Source: Aquitalea aquatilis (GTDB lineage: Bacteria; Pseudomonadota; Gammaproteobacteria; Burkholderiales; Chromobacteriaceae). Taken from it: a stretch of 64,000 nt of DNA. The translations under genes were made by a program, and so were the position numbers. Below the pieces are notes generated by a model. It saw only the letters and a list, made by a program, of their open reading frames with translations, searched no databases and was not told the origin of the DNA. Positions 27,798 to 36,380 of this stretch are shown here, in pieces. Numbering within the stretch: position 1 is the stretch's first letter; each line of letters opens with the position of its first letter. The DNA lies in NCBI RefSeq assembly GCF_005155025.1, contig NZ_CP039731.1:2418001-2482000 (forward strand), in the 5' to 3' direction.

Positions 27798-29552
27798 ATG
27801 AAACATCATTTAGCGTCCCGCTCCGAGTTGTCCCAGGTCCTGCAAACCTTCAAGCAGACGTTTTACCAGCTGGGGGCCTTCAGTGCCGTGATCAATCTGC
27901 TGATGCTGCTGCCTTCCATCTACATGCTGCAGATCTACGACCGGGTTTTGCACAGCCGCAACGAAACCACGCTGCTGATGCTGACGCTGCTGATGCTGGG
28001 GCTGTACGGGCTGATGTCGGTGCTGGAACTGGTGCGCTTTTCGGTACTGATCCGGGTAGGCAACCGGCTGGACATGCAGCTGAATTTCCGGGTGTTCACC
28101 GCGGCCTTCGAGCGCAATCTGCGCAAGAACAATGGCAATGCCTCGCAGGCGCTGCATGACCTGACCAGCGTGCGGCAGTTTCTCACCGGCAACGGGCTGT
28201 TTGCTTTTTTCGATGCCCCGTGGGCGCCGATCTACCTCGCCGTCACCTTCATGTTTCACTGGATTCTCGGCCTGTTCGTGCTGGGAGGCATGATTATCCT
28301 GTGTGCGCTGGCCTGGCTGACCGAGCGTTCCACCCGCAAGCCGCTGGCCGAGGCCAATCAGGCCTCCATCGCGGCCGGCAACTACGCCAATAACAATTTG
28401 CGCAACGCCGAAGTGATCGAGGCCATGGGCATGCTGCCGGCCTTGCGCGAGCGCTGGTTCCTGTTTCAGAGCCGGGTGCTGGAAAAGCAGACCGAGGCTT
28501 CCGACAAGGCTGCCCGCATCGGTGCGCTGTCCAAGCTGGTGCGCCTGTCCCTGCAATCACTGGTACTGGCTGTCGGTGCCGTGCTGGCCATCCAGAATGA
28601 AATCTCCCCCGGCATGATGATTGCCGGTTCCATCCTGATGGGGCGGGCTTTGCAGCCGGTGGAAATGGCCATTGGTACCTGGAAGCAGCTCAACAGTGCG
28701 CGCGCGGCCTATCAGCGGCTGGAAGAGCTGCTGGCCGAATTCCCCGCCCGCATCAGCGGCATGAGTTTGCCGCGTCCGCAGGGAAGGGTGCAGGTGGAAG
28801 GCGTGGTGGCGGCCGCGCCCGGCAGTGGTGTACCGATTCTCAAGGGCATCAGTTTTGCCATCGAACATGGTGATATCGTTGGCGTGGTCGGCCCCAGCGC
28901 GGCTGGCAAATCTACCCTGGCGCGGCTGCTGGTGGGTATCTGGCCGGCGCAGTCGGGCAAGGTCAGGCTGGATGGTGCCGACATTTTCCAGTGGAACAAG
29001 GACGAGCTGGGGCCGCATATCGGCTATCTGCCGCAGGATGTCGAGTTGTTTGATGGCAGCATCGCCGAAAATATCGCCCGCTTTGGTGAGATAGATTCGG
29101 AGCGCGTCATCGAGGCAGCCAGCCGGGCCGGGGTGCACGAGATGATTCTGCACTTTGCCCAGGGCTACGATACCCGGCTGGGCGATGGTGGTCACCGGCT
29201 CTCCGGCGGCCAGAAACAGCGCATCGGCCTGGCCCGTGCCATCTATGCCAGCCCCGCTTTCGTGGTGCTGGATGAACCCAATTCCAATCTTGACGATGTC
29301 GGCGAACAGGCACTCATCCATACCGTGATGGACCTGAAGGCGCATGGCACTACCGTGGTGCTGATCACCCATCGCACCAGCATCCTCAATGCGGTGGACA
29401 AACTGCTGGTGATGCGCGAAGGCCAGCTGCATTTGTTCGGCCCGCGCGACCAGGTGTTGTATGCCCTGAGCCAGGCCGCGCAGCAGGCCTTGCAGCAGCA
29501 GGCGGCCATGCAGGGCCAGGCCGACCAGACTTCCGACGAGAACCATGCATGA
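27798..29552 (+). CDS. Type I secretion ABC transporter (PrtD/AprD family)
   Basis: A 584-aa inner-membrane ABC exporter, with transmembrane and ATPase domains fused. Hydrophobic segments occupy about 20-290. The nucleotide-binding domain has GPSAAGKST (Walker A, about 370), the signature LSGGQKQR, LDEPNSNLDD (Walker B) and the THR switch. There is no C39 peptidase or C39-like N-terminal domain, which fits the PrtD class that exports proteases, lipases and HasA. The ATG at 27798 gives MKHHLASRSEL; the ribosome binding site is poor. It overlaps the adaptor gene by 4 bp. The likely cargo is the calpain-like protease encoded convergently downstream. Confidence 0.93.
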   Translation: MKHHLASRSELSQVLQTFKQTFYQLGAFSAVINLLMLLPSIYMLQIYDRVLHSRNETTLLMLTLLMLGLYGLMSVLELVRFSVLIRVGNRLDMQLNFRVFTAAFERNLRKNNGNASQALHDLTSVRQFLTGNGLFAFFDAPWAPIYLAVTFMFHWILGLFVLGGMIILCALAWLTERSTRKPLAEANQASIAAGNYANNNLRNAEVIEAMGMLPALRERWFLFQSRVLEKQTEASDKAARIGALSKLVRLSLQSLVLAVGAVLAIQNEISPGMMIAGSILMGRALQPVEMAIGTWKQLNSARAAYQRLEELLAEFPARISGMSLPRPQGRVQVEGVVAAAPGSGVPILKGISFAIEHGDIVGVVGPSAAGKSTLARLLVGIWPAQSGKVRLDGADIFQWNKDELGPHIGYLPQDVELFDGSIAENIARFGEIDSERVIEAASRAGVHEMILHFAQGYDTRLGDGGHRLSGGQKQRIGLARAIYASPAFVVLDEPNSNLDDVGEQALIHTVMDLKAHGTTVVLITHRTSILNAVDKLLVMREGQLHLFGPRDQVLYALSQAAQQALQQQAAMQGQADQTSDENHA

Positions 29553-30922
29553 ACCTGTTCAAAAAACTGACACGCCAGGCCTCTGATCGCGCACAGACCC
29601 CGCCGGCCCAAGGTGCGGTCGAGCGCTTTGGCCGGGTGGATACCGACGACCAGCGCATTGGCCGCTGGGGCATGAAAATCGTTCTGGTCGGCTTTGGCGG
29701 CTTCCTGCTGTGGGCCGCACTGGCTCCGCTGGATGAAGGCGTTACCGCCAACGGCACGGTCATCGTCGCCAGCAATCGCCAGACCGTGCAGCACCTGACT
29801 GGCGGCAGCATCGAAAAGCTGCTGGTGGGTGAGGGGGACGTGGTGAAGAAGGGTCAGCCGCTGATCCAGCTCAACGACACCGAAGCCCGCGCACAAATGG
29901 GCAGCACGCTGGCGCAGTTCATCAGTGCCCGTGCCATCGAAGACCGGCTGCTGGCGGAGCGTGCCGGCCTGCCCACGCTGGTTTTCTCGGACGAGCTGAA
30001 CGCGCTGGCCAGCGATGCCCGTGTGGCAGAGGCCAAACAGCTGCAAACCCAGCTGTTCAATACCCGCCGCGACGGCTTGCGTAACGAACTGAAGGCGCAG
30101 GATGAAAACATCAACGGTCTGCAACAACAGCTGCACGGATTCCAGGGGGTAAAGGCAGCGCGAGCCGAACAGAGCAAGTGGCAGGACAAGGAGCTGGAAG
30201 GCATCCGCGAACTGGCGGCCGGTGGCTATGTGCCGAAGAACCGCCTGTATCAACTGGAGCGCGGGGCGGCCGAGCTGCGTGGCGAACTGGCTGACACCAT
30301 CGCCAATATCGGCCGTGTCCAGGACAGCATTGCCGAAACCAAGCTGCGCCGCATCGCGCGCCAGCAGGACTACCAGAAGGAAGTCGAGTCACAGCTTACC
30401 GACATCCAGAAAGAAACCGGTGCCTTGCGCGACCGGCTCACCGCCCAGCGCTATGTGGTGGCCAACAGCACTATTCGTGCGCCGATTGACGGCCTAGTGG
30501 CGGGGTTGAAAGTTCATACCATCGGCGGTGTGGTGCAGGCCGGCCAGGCGCTGATGGATGTGGTGCCTACCAGTCAGCCCTTGCTGATCGAAGCTGCCGT
30601 CGATCCGGCCATGAGCGCCAAGGTACGTAGCGGGCTGCCGGTGGATGTCACCTTCCCCGCGCTGAATCAGCAGACCACCCCGGTGATTCCCGGCGTGGTG
30701 GCTACCTTCTCGGCCGACCGGCTGCTGGATCCTAAATCCGGAATGCCCTACTACCTGGCGCAAGTCAAGGTCACCCCCGCCGGCATGAAGCTGCTGGGAG
30801 AGCAGCCAGTCAAGCCCGGCATGCCTGCCACCATCGTCATTCGCAGTGGTGAACGCACCATGCTGCGCTATCTGCTCAAGCCCGTCATGGATCGCATGAA
30901 TCTGGCATTCAAGGAGAGCTGA
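29549..30922 (+). CDS. HlyD-family type I secretion periplasmic adaptor (PrtE-like)
   Basis: A 457-aa membrane fusion protein. A short cytoplasmic N-terminus is followed by one membrane helix at about 45-67. Then come a beta-barrel/lipoyl segment beginning NGTVIVASNRQTVQHL, a long alpha-helical coiled-coil hairpin (about 120-300), the second lipoyl half (STIRAPIDGLV) and a C-terminal beta-barrel ending ERTMLRYLLKP. It links the ABC exporter to the outer-membrane channel. It overlaps the ABC gene (ATGA) and abuts the TolC-like gene, so the three form one operon. Confidence 0.93.
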   Translation: MNLFKKLTRQASDRAQTPPAQGAVERFGRVDTDDQRIGRWGMKIVLVGFGGFLLWAALAPLDEGVTANGTVIVASNRQTVQHLTGGSIEKLLVGEGDVVKKGQPLIQLNDTEARAQMGSTLAQFISARAIEDRLLAERAGLPTLVFSDELNALASDARVAEAKQLQTQLFNTRRDGLRNELKAQDENINGLQQQLHGFQGVKAARAEQSKWQDKELEGIRELAAGGYVPKNRLYQLERGAAELRGELADTIANIGRVQDSIAETKLRRIARQQDYQKEVESQLTDIQKETGALRDRLTAQRYVVANSTIRAPIDGLVAGLKVHTIGGVVQAGQALMDVVPTSQPLLIEAAVDPAMSAKVRSGLPVDVTFPALNQQTTPVIPGVVATFSADRLLDPKSGMPYYLAQVKVTPAGMKLLGEQPVKPGMPATIVIRSGERTMLRYLLKPVMDRMNLAFKES

Positions 30923-32281
30923 ATGGCCGCTCGCCGCACTCTGCGCCTTTCTGTCCTGCTGGCTTGCTATGCCATGCTGAGCCTGCCTGTAGCCAGCGGC
31001 TATGGCTTGCTGGAAGGGTTTCAGCTGGCGCGCCTCAATGATGCGCAATACCAGGCGGCTGCTGCCGAGCGCGAGGCGGGCGAGGCCAACAGGCCCATGA
31101 GCCGGGCGCAACTGCTGCCCACGCTGAACGCCAGCTTCAACCGCAGCAAGGTAACCGGTTCGGATACCGCGCCGGATTTCTTCGGTACGCTGAATACCTC
31201 GCCGCTCAAGTATATGAGCCAGGATGCGGCGATCCAGCTGCGTCAGCCCATTTTCAATTTGCAGCGCTGGGCCATGTATCAGCAGGGCAATGCCCGGGCT
31301 GATTACAGCCAGGCGATTTTCTCGCGCAAGGAGTACGAGCTGGCGGTGCGCTATCTGACCAGCTATCTGGGCCTGCTGCTATCGCAAAAGAACATCGCCT
31401 TGAGCGAGGCCAAGCTGCAGGCGCTCAGCGGTACACGCTTGCAGGCGCAAAAGCTGTTTGATCAGGGCGATGGCACCATCACCGATATCCACGATGCCGA
31501 GTCGCGCATGGCGCTGGCCGAAGCGGAGCTGATTGAAGCGCGCACGATGCAGGCCATTGCCGAGCGCAGTCTGTCGGCCATTACCGGCGAAATGCCCCAG
31601 CAACTGGCCGAGCCAGAGCCGGGGATCGTGCAGTACCTGGGTGTGACCGGGCAGTTGGCCGATTGGCGTGAACAGGCCTTGCAGCACAGCCCGGACATCC
31701 AGGCCGCGCAGATGAATGTGCGCATTGCCGAACAGGAGCACAAGAAAGCCCGTGCGGCCAATTATCCCAGTCTGGATCTAGTCGCCAGCAAGGACCGCTC
31801 CAGTGCCAGTTCCGTGTCCACCATCAATCAGCGCATTACCCAGAATGTGATCGGAGTCGAGCTGAGCGTGCCGCTGTTCAATGGCGGCTTCAATTCCGCC
31901 CAGATCACCCAGACCAGTGCGCTGTATCGCCAGGCACTGGCCGAACTGGACAATGCACGTACTCAGGTGGAGCTGGAAGTGACCAAGCAGTTTTATGGCA
32001 TCAGCAACGGTGTGCGCAAAGTGGCAGCCTTGCAAACGGCGGTGAGCGCCAGCGCGGAAACCGTCAAGGCCAGCAAGCTGGGGCTGGCTGCCGGCGTGAA
32101 AACCCTGACCGACATCCTCAATAGTGAAGAGCAGCTATATCAGGCAAAGCGCGATTTGCTGCTGGCGCAATACAACCAGCTGGTTAGCTGGATCTCGTTA
32201 CGCGCTGATTGCGGCATCCTGAGTCCGCAAGATCTGCTGCTGCTGGATCAGCACTTCAGCCACCAGGCTGCTGTGCGCTAG
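30923..32281 (+). CDS. TolC-family outer-membrane protein (PrtF-like)
   Basis: A 452-aa outer-membrane channel protein with an N-terminal Sec signal peptide (MAARRTLRLSVLLACYAML begins it). Two repeated outer-membrane-efflux halves show LRQPIFNLQRW near residue 108 and LSVPLFNGGFNSAQI near 315, the paired beta-hairpin entrances typical of TolC. It completes the type I secretion operon. It starts at the base after the adaptor stop. Two hairpins lie between its end and the convergent calpain gene. Confidence 0.93.
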   Translation: MAARRTLRLSVLLACYAMLSLPVASGYGLLEGFQLARLNDAQYQAAAAEREAGEANRPMSRAQLLPTLNASFNRSKVTGSDTAPDFFGTLNTSPLKYMSQDAAIQLRQPIFNLQRWAMYQQGNARADYSQAIFSRKEYELAVRYLTSYLGLLLSQKNIALSEAKLQALSGTRLQAQKLFDQGDGTITDIHDAESRMALAEAELIEARTMQAIAERSLSAITGEMPQQLAEPEPGIVQYLGVTGQLADWREQALQHSPDIQAAQMNVRIAEQEHKKARAANYPSLDLVASKDRSSASSVSTINQRITQNVIGVELSVPLFNGGFNSAQITQTSALYRQALAELDNARTQVELEVTKQFYGISNGVRKVAALQTAVSASAETVKASKLGLAAGVKTLTDILNSEEQLYQAKRDLLLAQYNQLVSWISLRADCGILSPQDLLLLDQHFSHQAAVR

Positions 32282-32377
32282 TGTCTCTTGTCCTGCGCGT
32301 GCTGCTGGCCAAGGCAGCAGCGGCGGGCGACTTCTCTCATTCCTGTCCACTGAAGCTGCAGGCAGCCACAAATGAAA

Positions 32378-32400
32378 CAGACCCGGCCTGGCCGGGTCTG
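32378..32400. terminator. Palindromic hairpin between T1SS operon and calpain gene
   Basis: CAGACCCGG / CCGGGTCTG forms a 9-bp perfect stem with a 5-nt loop. There is no T tract on either side, so termination would have to be assisted. Confidence 0.5.
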
Positions 32401-32414
32401 GTGTAGTTCTCAAG

Positions 32415-32449
32415 CAACAGCGCACTGGCAGCAATGCCGTGCGCTGTTG
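32415..32449. terminator. Second, longer hairpin between the convergent genes
   Basis: CAACAGCGCAC (32415-32425) pairs with GTGCGCTGTTG (32439-32449). The inner GGCA / TGCC closes on a GCAA tetraloop with one bulged base, giving about 15 bp in total. It lies 16 bp past the calpain stop codon on the minus strand. It probably protects or ends both converging transcripts. Confidence 0.55.
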
Positions 32450-32464
32450 GCATCTGGCGCGGGC

Positions 32465-35212
32465 TTATACCAGATGATGCTCTGCCAGCGCGGCGGCGTT
32501 CATGTTGACACCCACCAGTGAAATGGCCGGTGCTTCGGCGCTGAGCAAAGGATGCGGCGAGGCAGCCACACCACCAATCGACAGTGAGAAGGTTTCACTG
32601 GCCGACAGGCCGGAAGTATCGGTGGCCTTGACGGTGATGTCGGCCGACTCAATCAGGCTGCCCATGGTTGCGACAAAGCTGTCGGTTTTGGGGTTGAAGG
32701 TAATCCAGCTGGGCAGCGCCTGGCCATTGGCCTGGCTTGCGCTATAGCTGAGGGTCTGTCCTTGCGGATCGATAAATGTGCCCTGCGGTACGCTGATATT
32801 GAGTGTGCCGTTGGCGTTGAACGTGATGCTTAGCGGCAGCGGGTTGACCACCGGCGCTTTCAGCGCGGTAGCCACATCATTGATGGTAAAGGTTTCCGAA
32901 GTCGACAGGCCGGCGCTGTCGGTGGCGGTCAATTTGACTAACAAGCTGCCTGCCGTGGTAGGTGCCGTGCCGGAGAAGGTTTCGGTCTGGGCGTTGAATG
33001 CCAGCCAGGACGGCAAGGCCTGGCCACTGCTCAGCGCCGCTTTGTAAGTCAGTGCCAGCCCTTGCGGATCGACAAAGGTATTGGACGGCAGGCTAATGCT
33101 GAACGCCTTGCCGGCATTGATGGTTTGCGTTGCCGTCTGCAGGTTGAGCGTGGGCGCGGCATAGCTGTCGTTCAGGGTGAAGGTTTCCGAGGTCGACAGG
33201 CCGGCCTGATTGCTGGCACTGACCAGCAGCGACAGCGTGGTATTGGCCGTCGGCGCGGTGCCGGAGAAGGTCTGGGTTTGTGCATTGAAGCTCAGCCAGG
33301 ACGGTAGTGCCGCGCCACTGGCCAGCTTGGCGGTATAGGCCAGGGTCTCGCCTTGCGGGTCGGTAAAGGTGCCGGCCGGCAGGGCGAAACTGAAGCTGTG
33401 GCCGGGGGTGACCAGTTGACCTGCAGTGGCTTTGGCCAGAATCGGTGCAAGGGCAGTGTCGGTGATGGAGAAGGTTTCCGACGCAGACAAACCTGCAGTA
33501 TCGGTAACCGTCACCAGCACTTGTGTGCTGCTGGAGGATACCGGCGTGGTACCGGACAGGGAGTTGGTCTGGGCGTTGAAAGTCAGCCAGGAGGGCAGTG
33601 CTTGCCCATTGCTCTGGGTTACCTTGTAGGTCAAGGCTTGGTTTTGCGGGTCGGTAAAGGCATTGGCCAGCGACAGCGAGAAGGCATGATTGGCCGCCAG
33701 GGTCTGATTGGCCGTCTGGTTGCTCAGGATGGGTGCAGCTGGTGTGACTGGCACCGTGCCGCCAACATTGTCGACGGTGATGGTGTCACCAGCGGCCAGC
33801 AAGGTGGCCAGGCTGACTTCGAAGGTGGTGTTCCAGTACTGGCCGGTTTGCGAACCCCAGGGGTTGCGGATCTGCAAGTAGCCATTGGCGGTGTCGATAC
33901 CGTAGATCGACATGGCATGGCCCGCCACCAGTTGCACCTTGCCGCCAGCATCGTAGCTCCAGGTGTAAGACGACAACACCAGATCGTCGCCGGCGGCCAG
34001 ATCGGCTTTCAGTGTGCCCAGCACACTGGCCGTGGTAATGCCGCTTTGCGAACCGGTGCCGGAGAGCGAAGCATTATAGGTACGGCACAGCCAGCTGGTG
34101 CCATTGGCGCAAAAATCGGTAATCTGCGAAGCGCCGGTGATGGCCTCCAGCGCATACTCGGGCAAGCCACCATTGCCGATGGCAGTAAAGCTGTTGCCGG
34201 TGTAGCTGTTGCCGGTGGTCACATTGATGGACTGCAACTGGGCATAGGCTTTTTCCAGCAGCGTGGCCCACATATTGCTGCCACTGTTACAGCCGGTTTG
34301 CAGCGTGTTGTTGACGGTAACGTACTCGGTGGAGCCCCGGTAGTGGAAGGCCACGCCATAGCTGTCGTTACCATTGGCCGTGATCATGTTCTTGATGATG
34401 TTGGGGTTGCGGCTGGCGACCTCGGCAATTGAGGACAAGAAGTAGCAGTCCCCCAGCTTGCCCTGATTGATATCATTGGCCGAGGGGCCGCTGGCCCCGA
34501 ACAGCGCCGCAGTGCTGGTGCTGTAGGTGATCTTGGAGGTAGAGCCACTCACGGTGACGGTCGACGATGGCAGGTCAGTGCCTTGCAGCCATTTGCCGTT
34601 CAGATAATTCAGTTGCGCCGCGCTGGAACCGGCAGCCAGATTACCCAGGCTGCTGCTGGCAGCACCACCACCAGTCCAGGATGCATTGGCGGCATTGCCG
34701 TTGACCAGTGCGTTCAGGGTGTACAAGTGATAGCCGGATGCGCTCTCGCCAACATTCAGGTTGGTGACAATCGTTTTCAGATCGTTGAACTGATTGGCCG
34801 ACAGCGTGGTTTTGTTGCTGGTCAGTTCAGCAGACAAATCAGTGACCAGTTTGGCCAGCCCGGCTTCGGTAACCGTTCCAGCCATGGCATTCATATCGGC
34901 CTTCAGCACCGAGTCCGACAGCGTGGCAATCCAGGATGGTGCGGTGGTACTGCCCGTTTTCACCATGCTGCCGGTGCTGCTTACCGTGCTGCTGCTGGCC
35001 AGCGCAGTGCTACTGGCGGCGCTTGCGCTCACCGTTGCTGCAGTCGGGCTGGTGTTGGGGGAGGGGCTAAACAGCGAAGCCAATGCCGACACGGACAGAT
35101 CGCCCAGCCCGAGAAAACCGGGGTCAGACAACAACCCTTCGGCGGCCTTGGTCATGGCCGCATTGGCGAGGAGCTGGTCTTGCTGGCGGGTCGAAGTATT
35201 CGAGGCGCTCAT
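32465..35212 (-). CDS. Secreted calpain-like (C2) cysteine protease with four cadherin/dystroglycan-type repeats
   Basis: A 915-aa protein without a Sec signal peptide. Residues 1-100 are Ser/Ala/Thr-rich and low complexity. A calpain-family catalytic domain spans about 240-485, with Cys256 in QGKLGDCYFLS, His432 in AGHAMSIYG and Asn450 in RNPWG: the complete Cys-His-Asn triad in canonical contexts. Four tandem repeats of about 95 residues follow (about 494-587, 589-682, 688-781, 786-879), each with DPQ, ALPSWL/I.FN, then GLS.SETF, as in CADG/He_PIG domains. No RTX nonapeptides are seen. The C-terminus ends LAEHHLV. The neighbouring T1SS operon and lack of a Sec signal make it the likely type I substrate. 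The start follows AGAAGGAAAG. A c-di-GMP riboswitch lies in the leader. Confidence 0.92.
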   Translation of the reverse strand: MSASNTSTRQQDQLLANAAMTKAAEGLLSDPGFLGLGDLSVSALASLFSPSPNTSPTAATVSASAASSTALASSSTVSSTGSMVKTGSTTAPSWIATLSDSVLKADMNAMAGTVTEAGLAKLVTDLSAELTSNKTTLSANQFNDLKTIVTNLNVGESASGYHLYTLNALVNGNAANASWTGGGAASSSLGNLAAGSSAAQLNYLNGKWLQGTDLPSSTVTVSGSTSKITYSTSTAALFGASGPSANDINQGKLGDCYFLSSIAEVASRNPNIIKNMITANGNDSYGVAFHYRGSTEYVTVNNTLQTGCNSGSNMWATLLEKAYAQLQSINVTTGNSYTGNSFTAIGNGGLPEYALEAITGASQITDFCANGTSWLCRTYNASLSGTGSQSGITTASVLGTLKADLAAGDDLVLSSYTWSYDAGGKVQLVAGHAMSIYGIDTANGYLQIRNPWGSQTGQYWNTTFEVSLATLLAAGDTITVDNVGGTVPVTPAAPILSNQTANQTLAANHAFSLSLANAFTDPQNQALTYKVTQSNGQALPSWLTFNAQTNSLSGTTPVSSSSTQVLVTVTDTAGLSASETFSITDTALAPILAKATAGQLVTPGHSFSFALPAGTFTDPQGETLAYTAKLASGAALPSWLSFNAQTQTFSGTAPTANTTLSLLVSASNQAGLSTSETFTLNDSYAAPTLNLQTATQTINAGKAFSISLPSNTFVDPQGLALTYKAALSSGQALPSWLAFNAQTETFSGTAPTTAGSLLVKLTATDSAGLSTSETFTINDVATALKAPVVNPLPLSITFNANGTLNISVPQGTFIDPQGQTLSYSASQANGQALPSWITFNPKTDSFVATMGSLIESADITVKATDTSGLSASETFSLSIGGVAASPHPLLSAEAPAISLVGVNMNAAALAEHHLV

Positions 35213-35234
35213 GGCTTTCCTTCTGAAGAGTAAG

Positions 35235-35247
35235 GCAAAGCTAAAGG
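35235..35247 (-). promoter_or_regulatory. Candidate switching strand of the riboswitch expression platform
   Basis: On the minus strand this 13-nt segment (CCTTTAGCTTTGC) is complementary, with one mismatch, to the conserved aptamer core at 35318-35330 (GCAAAACTAAAGG). It sits 22 nt upstream of the start codon, next to the ribosome binding site. Pairing would break the c-di-GMP pocket, so the two structures should be exclusive. Confidence 0.6.
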
Positions 35248-35278
35248 AGCGCTTGCAGCGGACACAGGGCGTGTTGCT

Positions 35279-35359
35279 GGCAACTGGCTGACATAAGCGG
35301 CCAAGCCGCCCGTAGTCCCTTTAGTTTTGCGTCGCCGGCTTTCACCGGTTTTGCCTATA
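35279..35359 (-). promoter_or_regulatory. Cyclic-di-GMP-I (GEMM) riboswitch aptamer
   Basis: Read on the minus strand: the closing helix pairs GGCAA (35355 side) with TTGCC (35279 side). P1b is ACCGG-TGAAA-GCCGG with a GNRA-type loop. Then comes the invariant GACGCAAA, then GGGACTA, a P2 hairpin GCGGC-TT-GGCCGC, and AGCCAGTTGCC matching the AGCCGGGTTGCC-like end of the family. Order, spacing and about 81-nt size fit GEMM-I. A TAAAAT -10-like element (35368-35373) would place the transcript start just ahead. It is the leader of the calpain-like protease gene, with the ATG 66 nt downstream. One deviation is A instead of G after GCAAA. Confidence 0.87.
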
Positions 35360-35541
35360 ACGGTCTAATTTTATGTGTGAAATTTCGTAAATGGAAAAGG
35401 AAATTTACACTTTGTATCTGATCCGCGACAGATACCCAGCAAACGATGAAGAGTGCTTCAAGCCAGTGCAGCAGACCGTATGCCAGCGTGCCTATTCCTG
35501 CCTGCCACCATGCAGGCTAGCTGCCGCGAGGGGCAAAAGCC

Positions 35542-35594
35542 AAACCCCGGACGCCGCGTGTTCTCGACTGAAACACGGGAGCCCGGGGTCTTGA
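35542..35594. repeat. 53-bp imperfect palindrome, copy A (integrase-derived)
   Basis: Outer arms CCCCGG (35545-35550) / CCGGGG (35583-35588) and inner arms CGTGTT / AACACG. It shares 41 of 53 positions with copy B at 38898-38950, with identical length and arm positions. On the minus strand it can encode KTPGSRVSVENTRRPGF, matching the integrase fragment at the other end of the island. It marks the left end of the accessory segment. Confidence 0.7.
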
Positions 35595-35936
35595 GTCAGG
35601 TAGGTGTTGCTGCTTTGCTAGCGGCTGAGGTTGCTGCGGTTTTGGCCCTTTTCCCTCAGAACCTGTTCATAGTCTGCTGGATTTAGTCGAAATGGGGTGA
35701 TACCGCGTTAAAAACGCCTGCGGAATGCTCATTTACTCCATGTAAACTCTGCTTCTCCGCTTGTTTTCCGTCGTTTTCGTCTTGTCTCACTCTAGCTTGC
35801 GAGACTTTGAACAGGCTCGCCTAATTTCATACAGCTGCTCAGGTCCGCGCAGGAACTCCAGAATACAGCCAGCTATTGACTGTCAGGTGCTGGCAAATCT
35901 CGGTTTCGAAATAGTGTTTTTGGTGCAGGCTCATGG
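35595..35936. other. Gene-free left flank of the accessory island
   Basis: About 340 bp with stop codons in all frames at short spacing and no recognisable protein. It lies between palindrome copy A and the end of the HEPN gene. I see no promoter or repeat worth naming here. Confidence 0.4.
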
Positions 35937-36380
35937 TTATTCCGACCATTCAGGATGGTTTTCGGCCAGCCATGCCCGGGTGTGGGCCAGCAGGGCTGCA
36001 GCTTGCTGCAGGCAGGCGTCTAGGGCGCTATCTGCAATCGGGTCGCCCTGGTAGTCGTTCACATTGCGCTGCTTGCGCAAGGCATCCAGTACGATCACTG
36101 CCTTTGGCGGCAGATCCATGGTTTTCGGTAAACACTGGATCGCTGTCTGGTGATGGCCGGGCTTGCTGGTCGAGGTGCGGTAACCGCGCGCCAACAGGCC
36201 GACCATGGCGCATTGCATGATGGTCTTGTAGGCCGCATCAAAGCGGTTGTCAGCACTCAGGCCCGGCAAGGCTGCATCGGCCAGATTCCGCGCTGCCGCT
36301 GCCAGCAGTTTCTGGATGGCCGCTTTGTCTGCCGGCTGTCGCAGCAATTGGCCCGTTGCCATTAAATTATCCAGCGTCAT
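35937..36380 (-). CDS. HEPN-domain protein of a HEPN/nucleotidyltransferase pair
   Basis: A 147-aa all-helical protein of the HEPN superfamily. Regions RFDAAYKTIMQCAMVGLLA and GHHQTAIQCLP are typical of HEPN partners of MNT genes. The catalytic RNase motif R-x4-6-H is represented by R105-NVND-Y110, so the His is replaced by Tyr. The related toxin HepT carries RX4HXY and is AMPylated on its Tyr. The partner gene upstream overlaps it by 14 bp. It is either a toxin with a variant active site or a regulatory subunit. Confidence 0.8.
   Translation of the reverse strand: MTLDNLMATGQLLRQPADKAAIQKLLAAAARNLADAALPGLSADNRFDAAYKTIMQCAMVGLLARGYRTSTSKPGHHQTAIQCLPKTMDLPPKAVIVLDALRKQRNVNDYQGDPIADSALDACLQQAAALLAHTRAWLAENHPEWSE

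Noticed and set aside
32560-33735. Possible CRISPR-like or DNA-level tandem repeat
   Set aside because: The repeats are protein domain repeats of about 285 bp with diverged DNA sequence, not short identical repeats with spacers. No CRISPR array was seen anywhere in the window.
33353-34432. 359-codon plus-strand frame opposite the calpain gene
   Set aside because: Shadow of the protease gene; the translation is Gly/Val/Gln-rich without domain similarity.
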